NCBI RefSeq assembly: GCF_900104445.1
Contig: NZ_FNJI01000019.1
Coordinates: 1 to 64,000 of the forward strand
Source of the DNA: Desulforhopalus singaporensis
GTDB lineage: Bacteria; Desulfobacterota; Desulfobulbia; Desulfobulbales; Desulfocapsaceae
Length of the DNA stretch: 64,000 bases
Reading direction: 5' to 3'
The notes under the pieces: model-generated
The model's input: the letters and a program-made list of their open reading frames with translations, nothing else
Database searches by the model: none
Told to the model about the DNA's origin: nothing
Shown here: piece by piece, positions 35,047 to 44,404 of the stretch
Layout of the letters: every line of letters starts with the position of its first letter
Numbering within the stretch: position 1 is the stretch's first letter
Program-made: the position numbers and the translations under genes

Positions 35047-37605
35047 GTGAATTACAAATTGCGTGAATTGACAACATCTCTTTTTGCCCTGTCTCTCTTT
35101 ATTGTCGCACTCTTTTTTCTGCACAGGCTGCTCAGTGAATATCATTTTGGTGAAATAAGAGAAGCTCTCCACGCAATCCCGCCATCCAGGATTCTTCTCT
35201 CTTTTTGTTTTACTGCATTGAGTTATTTCTGTCTCACTTTCTACGACACCCTTGCTTTTATCCATATCGGGAAATCGTTGTCCTATAAAAAGGTCGCTCT
35301 GGCTTCTTTTATCAGTTATTCGTTCGCCAACAATACCGGAAGTCTGTCGATTATTACCGCCAGCTCCATACGTTATCGGTTTTACTCGGGATGGGGGTTC
35401 TCCAGTCTTGAAATAGCCAGGATTGTCTGGTTCTGCATGGCCTCGTTCTGGCTCGGGTTTTTATTCCTCACGGGGGCAGGTCTTTTAGCTGCTCCCCCGA
35501 GCCATATTTTTTCCTTCCCGTTAGCCCAGACAACCGTCTTTTGCTACGTTGGGGTGCTGTTTCTTCTGGTTGTCGGGGGGTATCTGGCAGTTTCCGCTCT
35601 GGTCTGTAAACCGGTCCGGTTTCTGCGCTGGGATGTAGCATTTCCTGCCCCCCGGCTTGCCATGGGACAGGTGGCTGTTGCCGCGACTGATCTTCTTTTT
35701 GCAGCAGCCGCGCTCTATGTCCTGATGCCTGAAATTTCAGTGCCGTTTGCCAGCGTCGTAACTCTTTTCCTGATCTCTATGATACTGGGTCTGGTCAGCA
35801 ATGTACCTGGCGGTCTCGGGGTTTTTGAAAGTGTCATGCTGGTGATGCTGACACCTTATGCCCGGGGAATTGAGCTTATCAGTTCACTGCTTTTGTTCAG
35901 GTGCATCTACTACCTGTTGCCGCTAACTGTATCTGTTGTTGTTCTAGGCGGTCTGGAGGTTTATCGGCGGCTGGGCATGATCGCCAGGATATCTGCCTCA
36001 ATCCAAAAAATCATGTCTGTGTTCATCCCCCAGGTTCTTGCGCTGGCAACGCTTGTTGCCGGAGCCATTCTGCTTTTTTCTGGCACAATCCCTCCACTGG
36101 CTGCACGACTTTCCTGGCTCAGCTACTTTTTGCCATTACCGATTCTGGAGGTTTCGCATTTTCTGGGAAGCGTCGTTGGCATGAGCCTGCTTATACTTGC
36201 CGCCGGTCTGCGCCGGAGGCTCGATATGGCATATTATCTGACGATATTGATGCTTGTGCTCGGGATCCTTTTTTCCCTGCTGAAAGGGCTGGATTATGAA
36301 GAGGCTTCATGGTTGTCCATCCTGCTGGTTGCGCTCTCTGTGAGTAGAAATCAATTTTTTCGCAAGACGTCTATCCTCATCGAGCCGATAAAAATTTCAT
36401 GGCTTGCCACGTTGTTGATTATTTTTTGCGGTAGCGTCGGTCTTGGCCTGTTTGTCTACCGCCATCAGACATATTCCAATGATCTCTGGTGGCAATTTGC
36501 CCTGCATGGAGACGCGCCGCGTTTCATGCGCGCTTCGGTCGGAGCGGCGGTCCTGGCTTTATGCTACGCCACTGCGAGACTCTTCCGGCCTTATCACCCC
36601 ATTTTCGCAACTCCCGGCTGGGAAGATGTTGCCAGGGCTGCCAGGATTGCCTCAGCCAGTCCGGATACCAGCGGATATCTGGCGCTGCTTGGTGATAAGT
36701 CTCTGTTGTTCAGTGAAAGTGGCAGCACATTTATAATGTACGGAGTCAAGGGGAAGAGCTGGATAGCCATGGGTGATCCGATCGGAGAGCGGGAAGAGGC
36801 TGCCGATTTGATCTGGAAGTTCAAGAATTCTGCTGAACAGTTTGGGTGCTGGCCCGTTTTTCATGAAGTCGATGCCGGCAACCTCTCCTGGTATATCGAT
36901 ATGGGGATGACTGTTCTCAAGATTGGAGAAGAGGGAAGGGTGAATCTTGCTGAATTTACTTTGGAGGGCAGCAGAAACAAGGGCTTTCGAAATGTCTGCA
37001 ACCGGTTTCGTAAAAACGGTTATCGTTTTGAAGTCCTGCCCCCGGATGAGATTCCCGGTGTCCTCCCTGAATTTAAAAATATTTCCGATCAATGGCTTGC
37101 CGATAAAAAAACAGGGGAGAAGGGATTCTCCCTGGGCTTTTTCAATGAACACTATCTTTGTAGTTTTCCGGTGGCTGTCGTTCGCTTCCAAGGCAAGATA
37201 CTCGCTTTTGTCAACCTCTGGTGCGGGGGCGATAAAACAGAACTGTCCGTTGACCTGATGCGATATCTTGCCGCTGCCCCAAATGGAATCATGGACTATC
37301 TGTTTTGTGAAATAATGCTTTGGGGCCGGGAACAGGGGTACAACTGGTTTAATCTCGGCATGGTTCCTCTTGCAGGCCTTGAATCGGCAAAGGTAAGTTC
37401 GCTCTGGGGGAATATAGGCACCTTTGTCTATCGACATGGAGAATATTTTTATAATTTCAGTGGCTTGAGAAATTATAAAAACAAATTTGCTCCGGTCTGG
37501 AGGCCTAAATATCTGGTTTTTCCGGGAGGAATTCAACTGCCTTCCGTCTTGGCCAGCCTCACATCCCTTATTGGCAGTAATTTCAAAAAGGTTATTTCCA
37601 GATAG
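35047..37605 (+). CDS. MprF-like flippase and aminoacyl-phosphatidylglycerol synthase
   Basis: This 852-residue protein has a membrane part of about 12-14 helices (residues 1-510) and a C-terminal cytoplasmic DUF2156 domain (about 520-840). The membrane part shows the lysylphosphatidylglycerol synthase TM family (FANNTGSLSIITASSIRYR, SNVPGGLGVFESVML). The soluble part has the GNAT-like fold with GMTVLKIGEEGRVNL and YNWFNLGMVPLAGLE. The enzyme adds lysine or another amino acid to phosphatidylglycerol and flips it outwards, lowering negative surface charge. Start codon is GTG. It stands alone and converges on the PAS-LuxR gene. Confidence 0.88.
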   Translation: MNYKLRELTTSLFALSLFIVALFFLHRLLSEYHFGEIREALHAIPPSRILLSFCFTALSYFCLTFYDTLAFIHIGKSLSYKKVALASFISYSFANNTGSLSIITASSIRYRFYSGWGFSSLEIARIVWFCMASFWLGFLFLTGAGLLAAPPSHIFSFPLAQTTVFCYVGVLFLLVVGGYLAVSALVCKPVRFLRWDVAFPAPRLAMGQVAVAATDLLFAAAALYVLMPEISVPFASVVTLFLISMILGLVSNVPGGLGVFESVMLVMLTPYARGIELISSLLLFRCIYYLLPLTVSVVVLGGLEVYRRLGMIARISASIQKIMSVFIPQVLALATLVAGAILLFSGTIPPLAARLSWLSYFLPLPILEVSHFLGSVVGMSLLILAAGLRRRLDMAYYLTILMLVLGILFSLLKGLDYEEASWLSILLVALSVSRNQFFRKTSILIEPIKISWLATLLIIFCGSVGLGLFVYRHQTYSNDLWWQFALHGDAPRFMRASVGAAVLALCYATARLFRPYHPIFATPGWEDVARAARIASASPDTSGYLALLGDKSLLFSESGSTFIMYGVKGKSWIAMGDPIGEREEAADLIWKFKNSAEQFGCWPVFHEVDAGNLSWYIDMGMTVLKIGEEGRVNLAEFTLEGSRNKGFRNVCNRFRKNGYRFEVLPPDEIPGVLPEFKNISDQWLADKKTGEKGFSLGFFNEHYLCSFPVAVVRFQGKILAFVNLWCGGDKTELSVDLMRYLAAAPNGIMDYLFCEIMLWGREQGYNWFNLGMVPLAGLESAKVSSLWGNIGTFVYRHGEYFYNFSGLRNYKNKFAPVWRPKYLVFPGGIQLPSVLASLTSLIGSNFKKVISR

Positions 37606-37708
37606 CTTGCCGGCCCGGGCGCCCGACACAAGAGATCGGGGCGATGTACGGGTTGCTCCGTACCCTGGCTCTGTCTGGATAAGGGCAGCCCTCTGGTCGC
37701 TGTCTGGT

Positions 37709-39481
37709 CTAGACAATGGATCGCAGGTAGGACATAAGGTTGATTTTCTTGTCGACAAGGCCCAGTTTTCTTCTGATGTTGTGCCGGTGAAACTGCACCG
37801 CGCTGATCGAAATATTCAGTAACTCGGCTATTTCCTTGGTGCCTTTGTTTTCTTTTATGAGGTTGGCCACCTGGATCTCTTTGGGTGTCAGGTACAGGTG
37901 GCTTGCCGAGAGTTTTCTCGAAAATGGCGATACGATCTCGTTGAGGTTTGATTTGAGGATCTCTATATAGCTCTGCTGCCGTGAACTCAGGCGGGTGTTT
38001 TCCAATGAATCAAGGTATGGAGTGACCAGGTCCTTGATGTTTAATAAGACTTTCTCTTCAAGCACCGATTTGTCCTTTTCAATTCTTTGTAAGAGAACTC
38101 TCAGCGCATTATTCATTTCCTTGAGTTCTTCGTTTTTCAGTTCCAGTTCGCTTTCGCGTACCTTGAGCGCTTCTTCCGCCAGAGTTCGGGCGGTGACATC
38201 CTCGTAGCAGACAAGATATTTATTGTTTTTTAAGTAGACGTGATCGAATTTAATATTTTTTTCATCCCCGTTTCGGCAGCGGACGGTAAAGTGAAACGGT
38301 TCGACCTCTCCGTTTACTAAGCTGAAGTTTCTTTGAAATATATTTTCCCAGGTGCGGGCGACAGTTTCGCGATATTTGGGGTCGGGATAGGCTCTGTCGA
38401 GCCAGCTGTCGAGGTCGGGTAATTCCTCGGCGGTATAACCGAACAACTCCTTGAACTTCGGATTGAAATATTCAATCTGCCTTTTTTGATCAAGAATAAG
38501 CAGTCCGAACGGGGCGTCTTCAACAAGCAGCTTGAACTTCTGTTCGCTTTTTCGCAACCGGAGTTCGGTCTGTTTCAACTCGGTAATATCAACATGGGTG
38601 CCGATGGCCTCTATCGGGTTTCCCTTGTCATCTCTTCTGGTGACGCGGCCATGGCCCAGAACCCATTTCCATTTGCCGCTTTTGGTCCTGGCCCTGTACT
38701 GCTGTTCGTAATATTCCGTTTTTCCTTCGAAATGATCCTTGAGCGCCTGTTCAACCTTCGGCCAGTCTTGCGGGTGGGTTATCTGATCCCATTTGTTTGA
38801 TGTGGTACCCAGGTCATCAAGCTCATATCCGAGCATCTTGGCCGAATGTCTGCTGAAATTCATATTGCCTTCGGTAAAGTCAATCACCCACAGCCCCTCT
38901 TTCGCCCCTTCAAGAGCCATCTCCAGCCGCATCTGGCTCTTTTTCAGTTCCGTTGTTCGTCTTTTTACACGACTTTCCAGCTGTTGGTTTAAGGCGGCCA
39001 GCTCACTGTTTACCCGCAGAAATTCTCTCTGGATGTTCCGGTGACTGGTTACATCCATCCCCTGCAGAATCTGGCAGGCTGTCTGGTGTTGTCCCAGGGT
39101 AACGTTGTAGATGGAGAATTCAACATTTCTTTGACAGTTGTCTTTGCGGGTTATGATCGACTCTTCCCCTTTGACAATCAGCTGCCTTTGGGCGCTTCTG
39201 GAAATTTTACGCAGAGCCTCGATCTGAATTTTCCTGTCGGGATAGATCTTGGTAATCCACGTCTCGATGTCGCGGACTTCGCTGTGGCAATAGCCTGTCA
39301 GTTTTTCCATGGCGTCGTTGTAAAAAACGTTCAGCCTGCTCTGGGTATCGCGGATCAGGGTGGGAACAATGGATTCTGAAAAAATGGCGCAAAGCTGGTC
39401 AAGATCCATAAAGCCGGGACGATCTGCCGATTCCGGCTTGCTGTTAGTTAATTGCACCTGGTCTGTGGTTCGTTTTATCAT
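37709..39481 (-). CDS. multi-PAS LuxR-type transcription regulator
   Basis: This 590-residue cytoplasmic protein has a weak N-terminal PAS (about 25-150), a second PAS (about 190-305, IEAIGTHVDITELKQ), a third PAS (about 315-430, GLLILDQKRQIEYFNPKF), a coiled coil (about 430-475) and a C-terminal LuxR helix-turn-helix (about 525-585, LTPKEIQVANLIKENKGTKE). There is no histidine kinase or receiver part, so it probably reads a small molecule or redox signal with PAS and binds DNA directly. It is divergent to the small peptide and symporter genes at 39662 and could control them. Such PAS-LuxR proteins are common in Desulfobulbales. Confidence 0.85.
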   Translation of the reverse strand: MIKRTTDQVQLTNSKPESADRPGFMDLDQLCAIFSESIVPTLIRDTQSRLNVFYNDAMEKLTGYCHSEVRDIETWITKIYPDRKIQIEALRKISRSAQRQLIVKGEESIITRKDNCQRNVEFSIYNVTLGQHQTACQILQGMDVTSHRNIQREFLRVNSELAALNQQLESRVKRRTTELKKSQMRLEMALEGAKEGLWVIDFTEGNMNFSRHSAKMLGYELDDLGTTSNKWDQITHPQDWPKVEQALKDHFEGKTEYYEQQYRARTKSGKWKWVLGHGRVTRRDDKGNPIEAIGTHVDITELKQTELRLRKSEQKFKLLVEDAPFGLLILDQKRQIEYFNPKFKELFGYTAEELPDLDSWLDRAYPDPKYRETVARTWENIFQRNFSLVNGEVEPFHFTVRCRNGDEKNIKFDHVYLKNNKYLVCYEDVTARTLAEEALKVRESELELKNEELKEMNNALRVLLQRIEKDKSVLEEKVLLNIKDLVTPYLDSLENTRLSSRQQSYIEILKSNLNEIVSPFSRKLSASHLYLTPKEIQVANLIKENKGTKEIAELLNISISAVQFHRHNIRRKLGLVDKKINLMSYLRSIV

Positions 39482-39661
39482 CGTAAAACATCCCTCCGGT
39501 TAGCCATTTTGTGAACTTCAAGGCGTACTGTAATCGGTCATTAATGTTCCTGCTACTATCAGTTTTTTACTAACAATATACTGACATCTATTTGATAACA
39601 CGATTTGTCGATTTTGTGCTAAGCTTTGTTTCCATAAGATCAAAAAAAAGGAGGTGACAAA

Positions 39662-39802
39662 ATGATTTACGATTCGTGGGTTCTGACAGGTTTTGCCAGC
39701 TGTAATGTCCTGCTCGTTGCAATGACGGTGATAGCGTACATCTATCAATCGATCAGGGACAGGGGGCCGCAGGATGATGACTCGTCCGGTTGTAAAACCT
39801 GA
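39662..39802 (+). CDS. 46-residue single-helix membrane peptide before the symporter
   Basis: ATG at 39662 follows an ideal ribosome binding site (AAAGGAGGTGACAAA). The peptide starts MIYDSWVLTGFASCNVLLVA, has one membrane helix (about residues 8-28) and a hydrophilic tail ending SSGCKT. It lies 84 bases before the SSS symporter on the same strand. Small membrane subunits of this kind sit next to several SSS-family transporters, so it may be an accessory subunit. Not recognised as a named family. Confidence 0.65.
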   Translation: MIYDSWVLTGFASCNVLLVAMTVIAYIYQSIRDRGPQDDDSSGCKT

Positions 39803-39886
39803 GCCGGATATCGTAACAACGGTTTCATGCTTTTGTGAAAAAGAAGAAGCGATGAGAAAAACACATAGTCAAGGAGGGTGTCTGTT

Positions 39887-41389
39887 ATGGTTACAAACTG
39901 GATCATCATGGCTGTCGGAATGTTGCTGCTGGTCTATCTGGGGATCAGGGCGAACAAAATAGCAAGTTCAGATGATGAGGCCGGCTTTCTGCTGGGGGCC
40001 AGGAGTTTTGGCCCCTTTGTCATGGCGGGTACCATAATGGCAACCGGGTTCAGTGGCTGGGGTTTTGTCGGCGCCCCCGGTGTGGTCTATGAATATGGAT
40101 TTACCGAACTGCTTGCTAATTTTTTCTTCAGTCTTTCCATTACTGCAGCAATACTGTTTTTTGGTAATTATCTCAGGACAAGAGCCGGAGAAATAGGTAG
40201 TCTGACGCTGCCTGAATATATCCGGCAGCGCCACCAGACATCGGAAAATGATCCTTTGGGACCGTTGGTTCAAGGGACGGCAGCTATCATTAATATTATC
40301 CTGATGGTCGTTTTCATGGTGGCCCAAACCAAGGCGCTGGGTTTGATCTGCTCCAAGTGGCTCGGTCTTTCATTTAATATGGCAGCGCTGCTGATGCTTG
40401 TCATAATCATCACCTATACCGCAATGGGCGGATTGGCGGCGGTGGCATGGACCGATACCATTATGGTGATCGGCATGTCTCTGGGATGTGTGGTCATCTT
40501 GTTGCAGATTTTCGGCGATATGTCGCTTGCAGACCTGGTGGCTAAGATGAACTCGATTGATCCGGAACTTGTAAATCCCACCAGTGGCAGGCCATACGGC
40601 CATGCCAGGATCGGACCGTTTCTGGTCGCGCCTTATGCTTTTATGTTTGCTGCCGTACTGCCCTATATGTGCGTTCGTTTTCTGGGGGTGCGCGAGAATG
40701 TAAAATGGCGTCACATAGGAGCCATCAGCGTTCCTCTTGGTATGGTTCTCTCTCTTATACCGCTTGTCGGCGCCTATGTAAGAGTAAAGGAAAACATGGG
40801 CGTTATTCCTCCTCTTGGCTCAGCAGATATGGCAATGCCCATTTATCTGCAGAATTTCATGCCCGGAATATTCAGCGGGATCATCTCCCTGTTCATTGTC
40901 TTTGCGATGGGCTCCACCGCAAATTCGGTGCTTCAGGTACTTTCCGCCTCGGTCTCCCATGACCTGCGCAAGGCGGTAATGGGCAAGAAACTCTATTCTT
41001 CTAAAGCGGTGCTGATTATCAATCGATCCGCAGTGGTGGTAATGGGAATTATCGGGTTTGTCGCGATGTTGTCTGCACCGCCCGCATTTTTGAACTTTAT
41101 CTCCATACTCGGTACAGGAACGCTGCAGGCGGCAATGGCAGGTCCGGTTTTTATCGGGACGTTATGGCGTGGTAACTCCATTGGTGCCATGATTTCCATG
41201 CTTGGTGGAGGGAGTGCGGCGGGATGCCTTCTTCTTTTTACCGATATGGGCTGGGTCGTCTCTCCGCTGATCGGTGATGTCGTGGGTATTGGTCTTTATA
41301 TCGTTGTAAGCAGGCTCACCTTTGCAGCTCAGTGTAAAGAAGAAAACGAGCCTGTCCGTGAAATGGAGCAAAGGGCTGCTTTGAGTTAA
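39887..41389 (+). CDS. sodium:solute symporter (SSS family)
   Basis: This 500-residue transporter has about 13 membrane helices of the SSS/LeuT-like fold. Family marks include GTIMATGFSGWGFVGAPGVV in the first helices, ITYTAMGGLAAVAWTD and NSVLQVLSASVSHDL. I chose ATG at 39887, nine bases after AAGGAGG, over the in-frame GTG at 39878. It is followed by the creatinase gene after 233 bases on the same strand, so uptake of creatine or a related guanidino or amino compound with sodium is a reasonable guess. It also resembles pantothenate- and proline-type members, so the substrate is open. Confidence 0.87.
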   Translation: MVTNWIIMAVGMLLLVYLGIRANKIASSDDEAGFLLGARSFGPFVMAGTIMATGFSGWGFVGAPGVVYEYGFTELLANFFFSLSITAAILFFGNYLRTRAGEIGSLTLPEYIRQRHQTSENDPLGPLVQGTAAIINIILMVVFMVAQTKALGLICSKWLGLSFNMAALLMLVIIITYTAMGGLAAVAWTDTIMVIGMSLGCVVILLQIFGDMSLADLVAKMNSIDPELVNPTSGRPYGHARIGPFLVAPYAFMFAAVLPYMCVRFLGVRENVKWRHIGAISVPLGMVLSLIPLVGAYVRVKENMGVIPPLGSADMAMPIYLQNFMPGIFSGIISLFIVFAMGSTANSVLQVLSASVSHDLRKAVMGKKLYSSKAVLIINRSAVVVMGIIGFVAMLSAPPAFLNFISILGTGTLQAAMAGPVFIGTLWRGNSIGAMISMLGGGSAAGCLLLFTDMGWVVSPLIGDVVGIGLYIVVSRLTFAAQCKEENEPVREMEQRAALS

Positions 41390-41622
41390 CAAAGAGCCTC
41401 TCTGGCAGCAACAAAAAAAACACAAATTGGAGGGAATGCGAACCGATGAGGTAGGTCGATATCTTTGTCTGTAATCACGCGGTATAACCGGCATCGAGAA
41501 CCGGCAAAATAGCGCAACTCGTATCAAGACGGATGTCGTAATTTCCGTATCTGTGCCGGGGTATCAGGTTTTGTCTCAATGTTATCAGCAATAGCCAATA
41601 CACTTAACTCAGGAGAAAAATT

Positions 41623-42882
41623 ATGCATTATCAAAGTGGTCAGACTCATCCGACAATGGATCTCAACATGAGAGAATTCATGCCCGATCTCAAAACCATC
41701 TATAACGGAGAGAAGGTTGAGCCAACCTTTTCGAAAAACGAAATGGAGCGTCGCCTCACAGGCCTGAGGGAACATATGGCAACGCAGGGCATCGACGCGG
41801 TACTGTTTACCTCCATTCATAATATCAACTACTACAGTGACTTCCTCTACTGCGCTTTCGGTCGTCCATACGGACTCGTGGTTACCCAAAAAAAATCGAC
41901 CTCGATAAGCGCCAATATCGACGGAGGCCAGCCCTGGCGCCGGACATATGGTGACAATATCGTCTACACCGACTGGCAGAAGGATAATTACTTCAGGGCG
42001 GTACAGAAACTTATTGCAGGCAAAAAAAGGGTTGGAGTGGAGTTTGACCACATAAATCTGGAAAACTATAAAAAAGTTCAGGATGCGCTTCCCGGGGTTC
42101 AATTGGTGGACATTGCCAAGGCCGCAATGGGCATGAGGATGGTAAAATCCAATGAGGAAATTGAGCTGATAAAGAACGGGGCAAAAGTGAGCGACATCGG
42201 AGGGTTTGCCTGCGTCGAGGCAATTGCCGCCGGGGTTTGCGAACATGAAGTGGCCCTGCATTCAACGCGCTCCATGATACGGGAAATTGCCAGGCGATAT
42301 CCCCATTCAGAGCTGATGGATACATGGACTTGGTTTCAATCCGGCCTCAATACCGACGGCGCCCATAATCCTGTCACCACAAGGGTTATGGAGCCGGGCG
42401 ATATCCTCAGTCTTAACTGTTTCTCCATGATTTCAGGATACTACACGGCGCTTGAGCGGACCTTGTTTGTAGAACATTGCAGTAAAAGAGAGCTTGAGGT
42501 CTGGGAAGCCAATGTGGAAGTTCACCGCCGGGGGCTTGAGCTGGTCAGGCCCGGGGTCAGGTGCTGCGACATTGCCATGGAGTTGAACAAGGTCTTTCAG
42601 AAGCATGACCTGCTGCAGTACCGGACCTTCGGTTATGGCCACTCTTTCGGGACGCTGAGCCACTACTACGGGCGGGAGGCCGGGCTTGAACTGCGGGAAG
42701 ATATAGAAACGGTGCTCGAACCAAACATGGTGGTTTCAATTGAGCCGATGATCATGCTGCCGGAAGGGATGCCGGGGGCAGGAGGTTATCGTGAACACGA
42801 CATCCTTGTGGTAACAGAGGATGGGGCGGAAAACATAACCAAATTTCCTTTCGGCCCTGAACATAACATCATCAAGAAATAA
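41623..42882 (+). CDS. creatinase (creatine amidinohydrolase)
   Basis: Creatinase splits creatine into sarcosine and urea, using a pita-bread (M24) fold without metal. The 419-residue protein agrees closely, from memory, with Pseudomonas putida creatinase along its length: HNINYYSDFLYCAFGRPYGL, SANIDGGQPWRRT, DTWTWFQSGLNTDGAHNPVT and GYGHSFGTLSHYYGREAGLE. The catalytic histidine, His232 in the Pseudomonas enzyme, is His248 here in DGAHNP. The arginine of FGRPY and the glutamate in VVSIEPMIMLPEG are also kept. It is thus no mere Xaa-Pro peptidase. It follows a symporter and is ended by a strong hairpin at 42888. Creatinase in a strict anaerobe is unusual. An enzyme for sarcosine does not appear in this window. 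Confidence 0.92.
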   Translation: MHYQSGQTHPTMDLNMREFMPDLKTIYNGEKVEPTFSKNEMERRLTGLREHMATQGIDAVLFTSIHNINYYSDFLYCAFGRPYGLVVTQKKSTSISANIDGGQPWRRTYGDNIVYTDWQKDNYFRAVQKLIAGKKRVGVEFDHINLENYKKVQDALPGVQLVDIAKAAMGMRMVKSNEEIELIKNGAKVSDIGGFACVEAIAAGVCEHEVALHSTRSMIREIARRYPHSELMDTWTWFQSGLNTDGAHNPVTTRVMEPGDILSLNCFSMISGYYTALERTLFVEHCSKRELEVWEANVEVHRRGLELVRPGVRCCDIAMELNKVFQKHDLLQYRTFGYGHSFGTLSHYYGREAGLELREDIETVLEPNMVVSIEPMIMLPEGMPGAGGYREHDILVVTEDGAENITKFPFGPEHNIIKK

Positions 42883-42887
42883 AAGAG

Positions 42888-42927
42888 TCCGGCCTGCTCT
42901 GCCTCGCTGCAAACAGAGCAGGCCGGA
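42888..42927 (+). terminator. terminator-like hairpin after creatinase
   Basis: TCCGGCCTGCTCTG (42888-42901) is the exact inverse of CAGAGCAGGCCGGA (42914-42927), with a 12-base loop. No T-run follows, so it may act with Rho or protect the mRNA end. Confidence 0.65.
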
Positions 42928-43737
42928 TCCTCGAGGTAAAAGAATTATCGAGCCAGGTCGGCATAAGCATAAGCCGGCAACGGTACCTTGACCCGGCGCA
43001 CTGCCGCCTCAGGTTCTATATTAAGCCTTGGGGCGGCGGTGTGCTCACCCGCTGATTTCTCCTTTCATATCCCCCGCATATCTCCTCTTGTCTTTTCGTC
43101 ACCAGGACAGTGAAAAGGACCTCCTAAGCGCACACCAAGGCGCGGCAAAATGGCCCGCGCCAGTAAAGAAAATCGATGCTGCCAGCAACAGCCATGCGGC
43201 CCCAGTAAAAGATCGCCGCTGGTGCAGGAAAAAAACGAATGAAGTTTGATAAAAAAGTTAAGTTGTTTACTTAACCTTGTGGTGAAGAACTGATAACGTT
43301 TCGGAATTTTAGAAAAAACGACTTGTTTTTCAATTCTTCCGTACAGGGAAGACAGTGTTATCCGGGAAAGATTGGAGTGTAGTAATGGTGAATATTCACT
43401 GGACTTGTTTGTCCGGCGTAACAAGCTGTAGTTAAATGGATAAATCAATAAATGACGTTGCCGTGGTGAGATGCGTTGAAAAATAACTTGACAGAATATG
43501 ACGATGATGGTTTGTTTACTATACAAGTTTAGTATTAGTTAAATAATGACGTGGACGGAAGCAACGTCGAAGTTGTTTTTGTTAAGTAATTTTTCGGGGA
43601 AAATGGTAAACATGGATACTGGACTGAAGCGACGCCTGTTGCCGGTTTAGGGATCCGCTGAATTTGGAGAGAAACCGGTGCTGGCAGTCAGTTGTAAACA
43701 TGAAAACTATCTAATGAACAGCCTCAGGGGGATAACC
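42928..43737. other. long upstream region of the XRE-cupin regulator
   Basis: There are 810 bases without a supported gene. A frame of 153 codons on the minus strand (43065-43526) has the composition of a shadow frame and no known motif. The region holds the palindrome at 43257, another GTTAAGT copy near 43580 and TACTA/TAGTA arms near 43518-43535. A TTGACA box lies at 43487 but has no well-spaced -10 box. It probably carries the control sites of the catabolic island. Confidence 0.5.
43257..43275. promoter_or_regulatory. perfect operator-like palindrome GTTAAGT-5-ACTTAAC
   Basis: GTTAAGT (43257-43263) and ACTTAAC (43269-43275) are exact inverses with a five-base spacer. Single copies of the half-site occur at about 43580 and just before the creatinase start at 41602-41608. 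This makes it a candidate site for the XRE-cupin regulator encoded at 43738. Confidence 0.4.
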
Positions 43738-44346
43738 ATGCAGCTCTCCTTCAGTGAAAAACTGAGACAGGCCCGGAAAAATAACAACTTAACGATCGAA
43801 CAGCTGGCGAACATGGTCGGGTGTTCGAAATCATACATTTCGCAACTGGAAAACGACGCCACCAAGCCCTCGGTTACCATGCTCGGAAAGCTGGTGGAAG
43901 CCCTCGGGGTCCCTATCACCGACTTTTTCCAGGACAACAGGGCCGGATCCCAAGAAACGGAAGGGGAAATGGAGACCAGTCCTGCAATTATCAAAAGCGA
44001 AAGCCTGGTTAAGAAGGGCAGCCGCCGGACTATCAACTATCCTGACGGGAAAACAAAAAGCCATTTTTTGACCCGGGCCGTGTACCAGAAGAAGATGCAG
44101 CCCATATTGACAGTGATCGAGCCCGGTGGTGACTCCAACAATGAGGAAAAGATCGTTCATCCTGTCGGTAGTGAGGAGTTTCTCATGGTCGTCAAGGGGG
44201 AAATCGAGTTTGAGGTGGCGGGTGAGACCTACATCATGGAAGAAGGTGATTCGTTCTATTTCAACGGGAATACGCCCCACAGGTGGAGAAACAGCGGTGA
44301 TGAGACCGCTGAAGTCCTGTTTGTCTGGACTCCGGCGGTCTGGTAG
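43738..44346 (+). CDS. XRE-family regulator with C-terminal cupin
   Basis: This protein of about 202 residues has an N-terminal helix-turn-helix (about residues 5-60, LRQARKNNNLTIEQLANMVG) and a C-terminal cupin_2 domain (about 120-200, with GSEEFLMVVKGEIEFEV and FNGNTPHRWRNSGD). It belongs to the PuuR/SinR-like group that often controls amine or amino-acid use, with the cupin binding an effector. I chose ATG at 43738 because AGGGGG lies six bases upstream; in-frame starts at 43678 and 43714 exist. The AOR gene follows after 58 bases. A closely similar regulator is encoded at 56369-56938. Confidence 0.86.
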   Translation: MQLSFSEKLRQARKNNNLTIEQLANMVGCSKSYISQLENDATKPSVTMLGKLVEALGVPITDFFQDNRAGSQETEGEMETSPAIIKSESLVKKGSRRTINYPDGKTKSHFLTRAVYQKKMQPILTVIEPGGDSNNEEKIVHPVGSEEFLMVVKGEIEFEVAGETYIMEEGDSFYFNGNTPHRWRNSGDETAEVLFVWTPAVW

Positions 44347-44404
44347 CTCTCCGGGGTGAAATACGAAGCTTTGCGGGGTTGTTGCTAAATGAGTGGAGGA
44401 AGCC

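Noticed and set aside
41623-42882. Creatinase gene as Xaa-Pro aminopeptidase or ectoine hydrolase
   Set aside because: The metal ligands of peptidases are not the conserved feature here, while creatinase-specific stretches and the catalytic His region are kept along the whole length.
43487-43518. TTGACA box with TACTAT as a promoter of the XRE-cupin gene
   Set aside because: The spacer is about 23 bases, too long for sigma-70; no better pair was found by eye.
43065-43526. 153-residue minus-strand frame as a gene
   Set aside because: No known motif, no ribosome binding site, shadow-like composition, and it overlaps the palindrome and control region.
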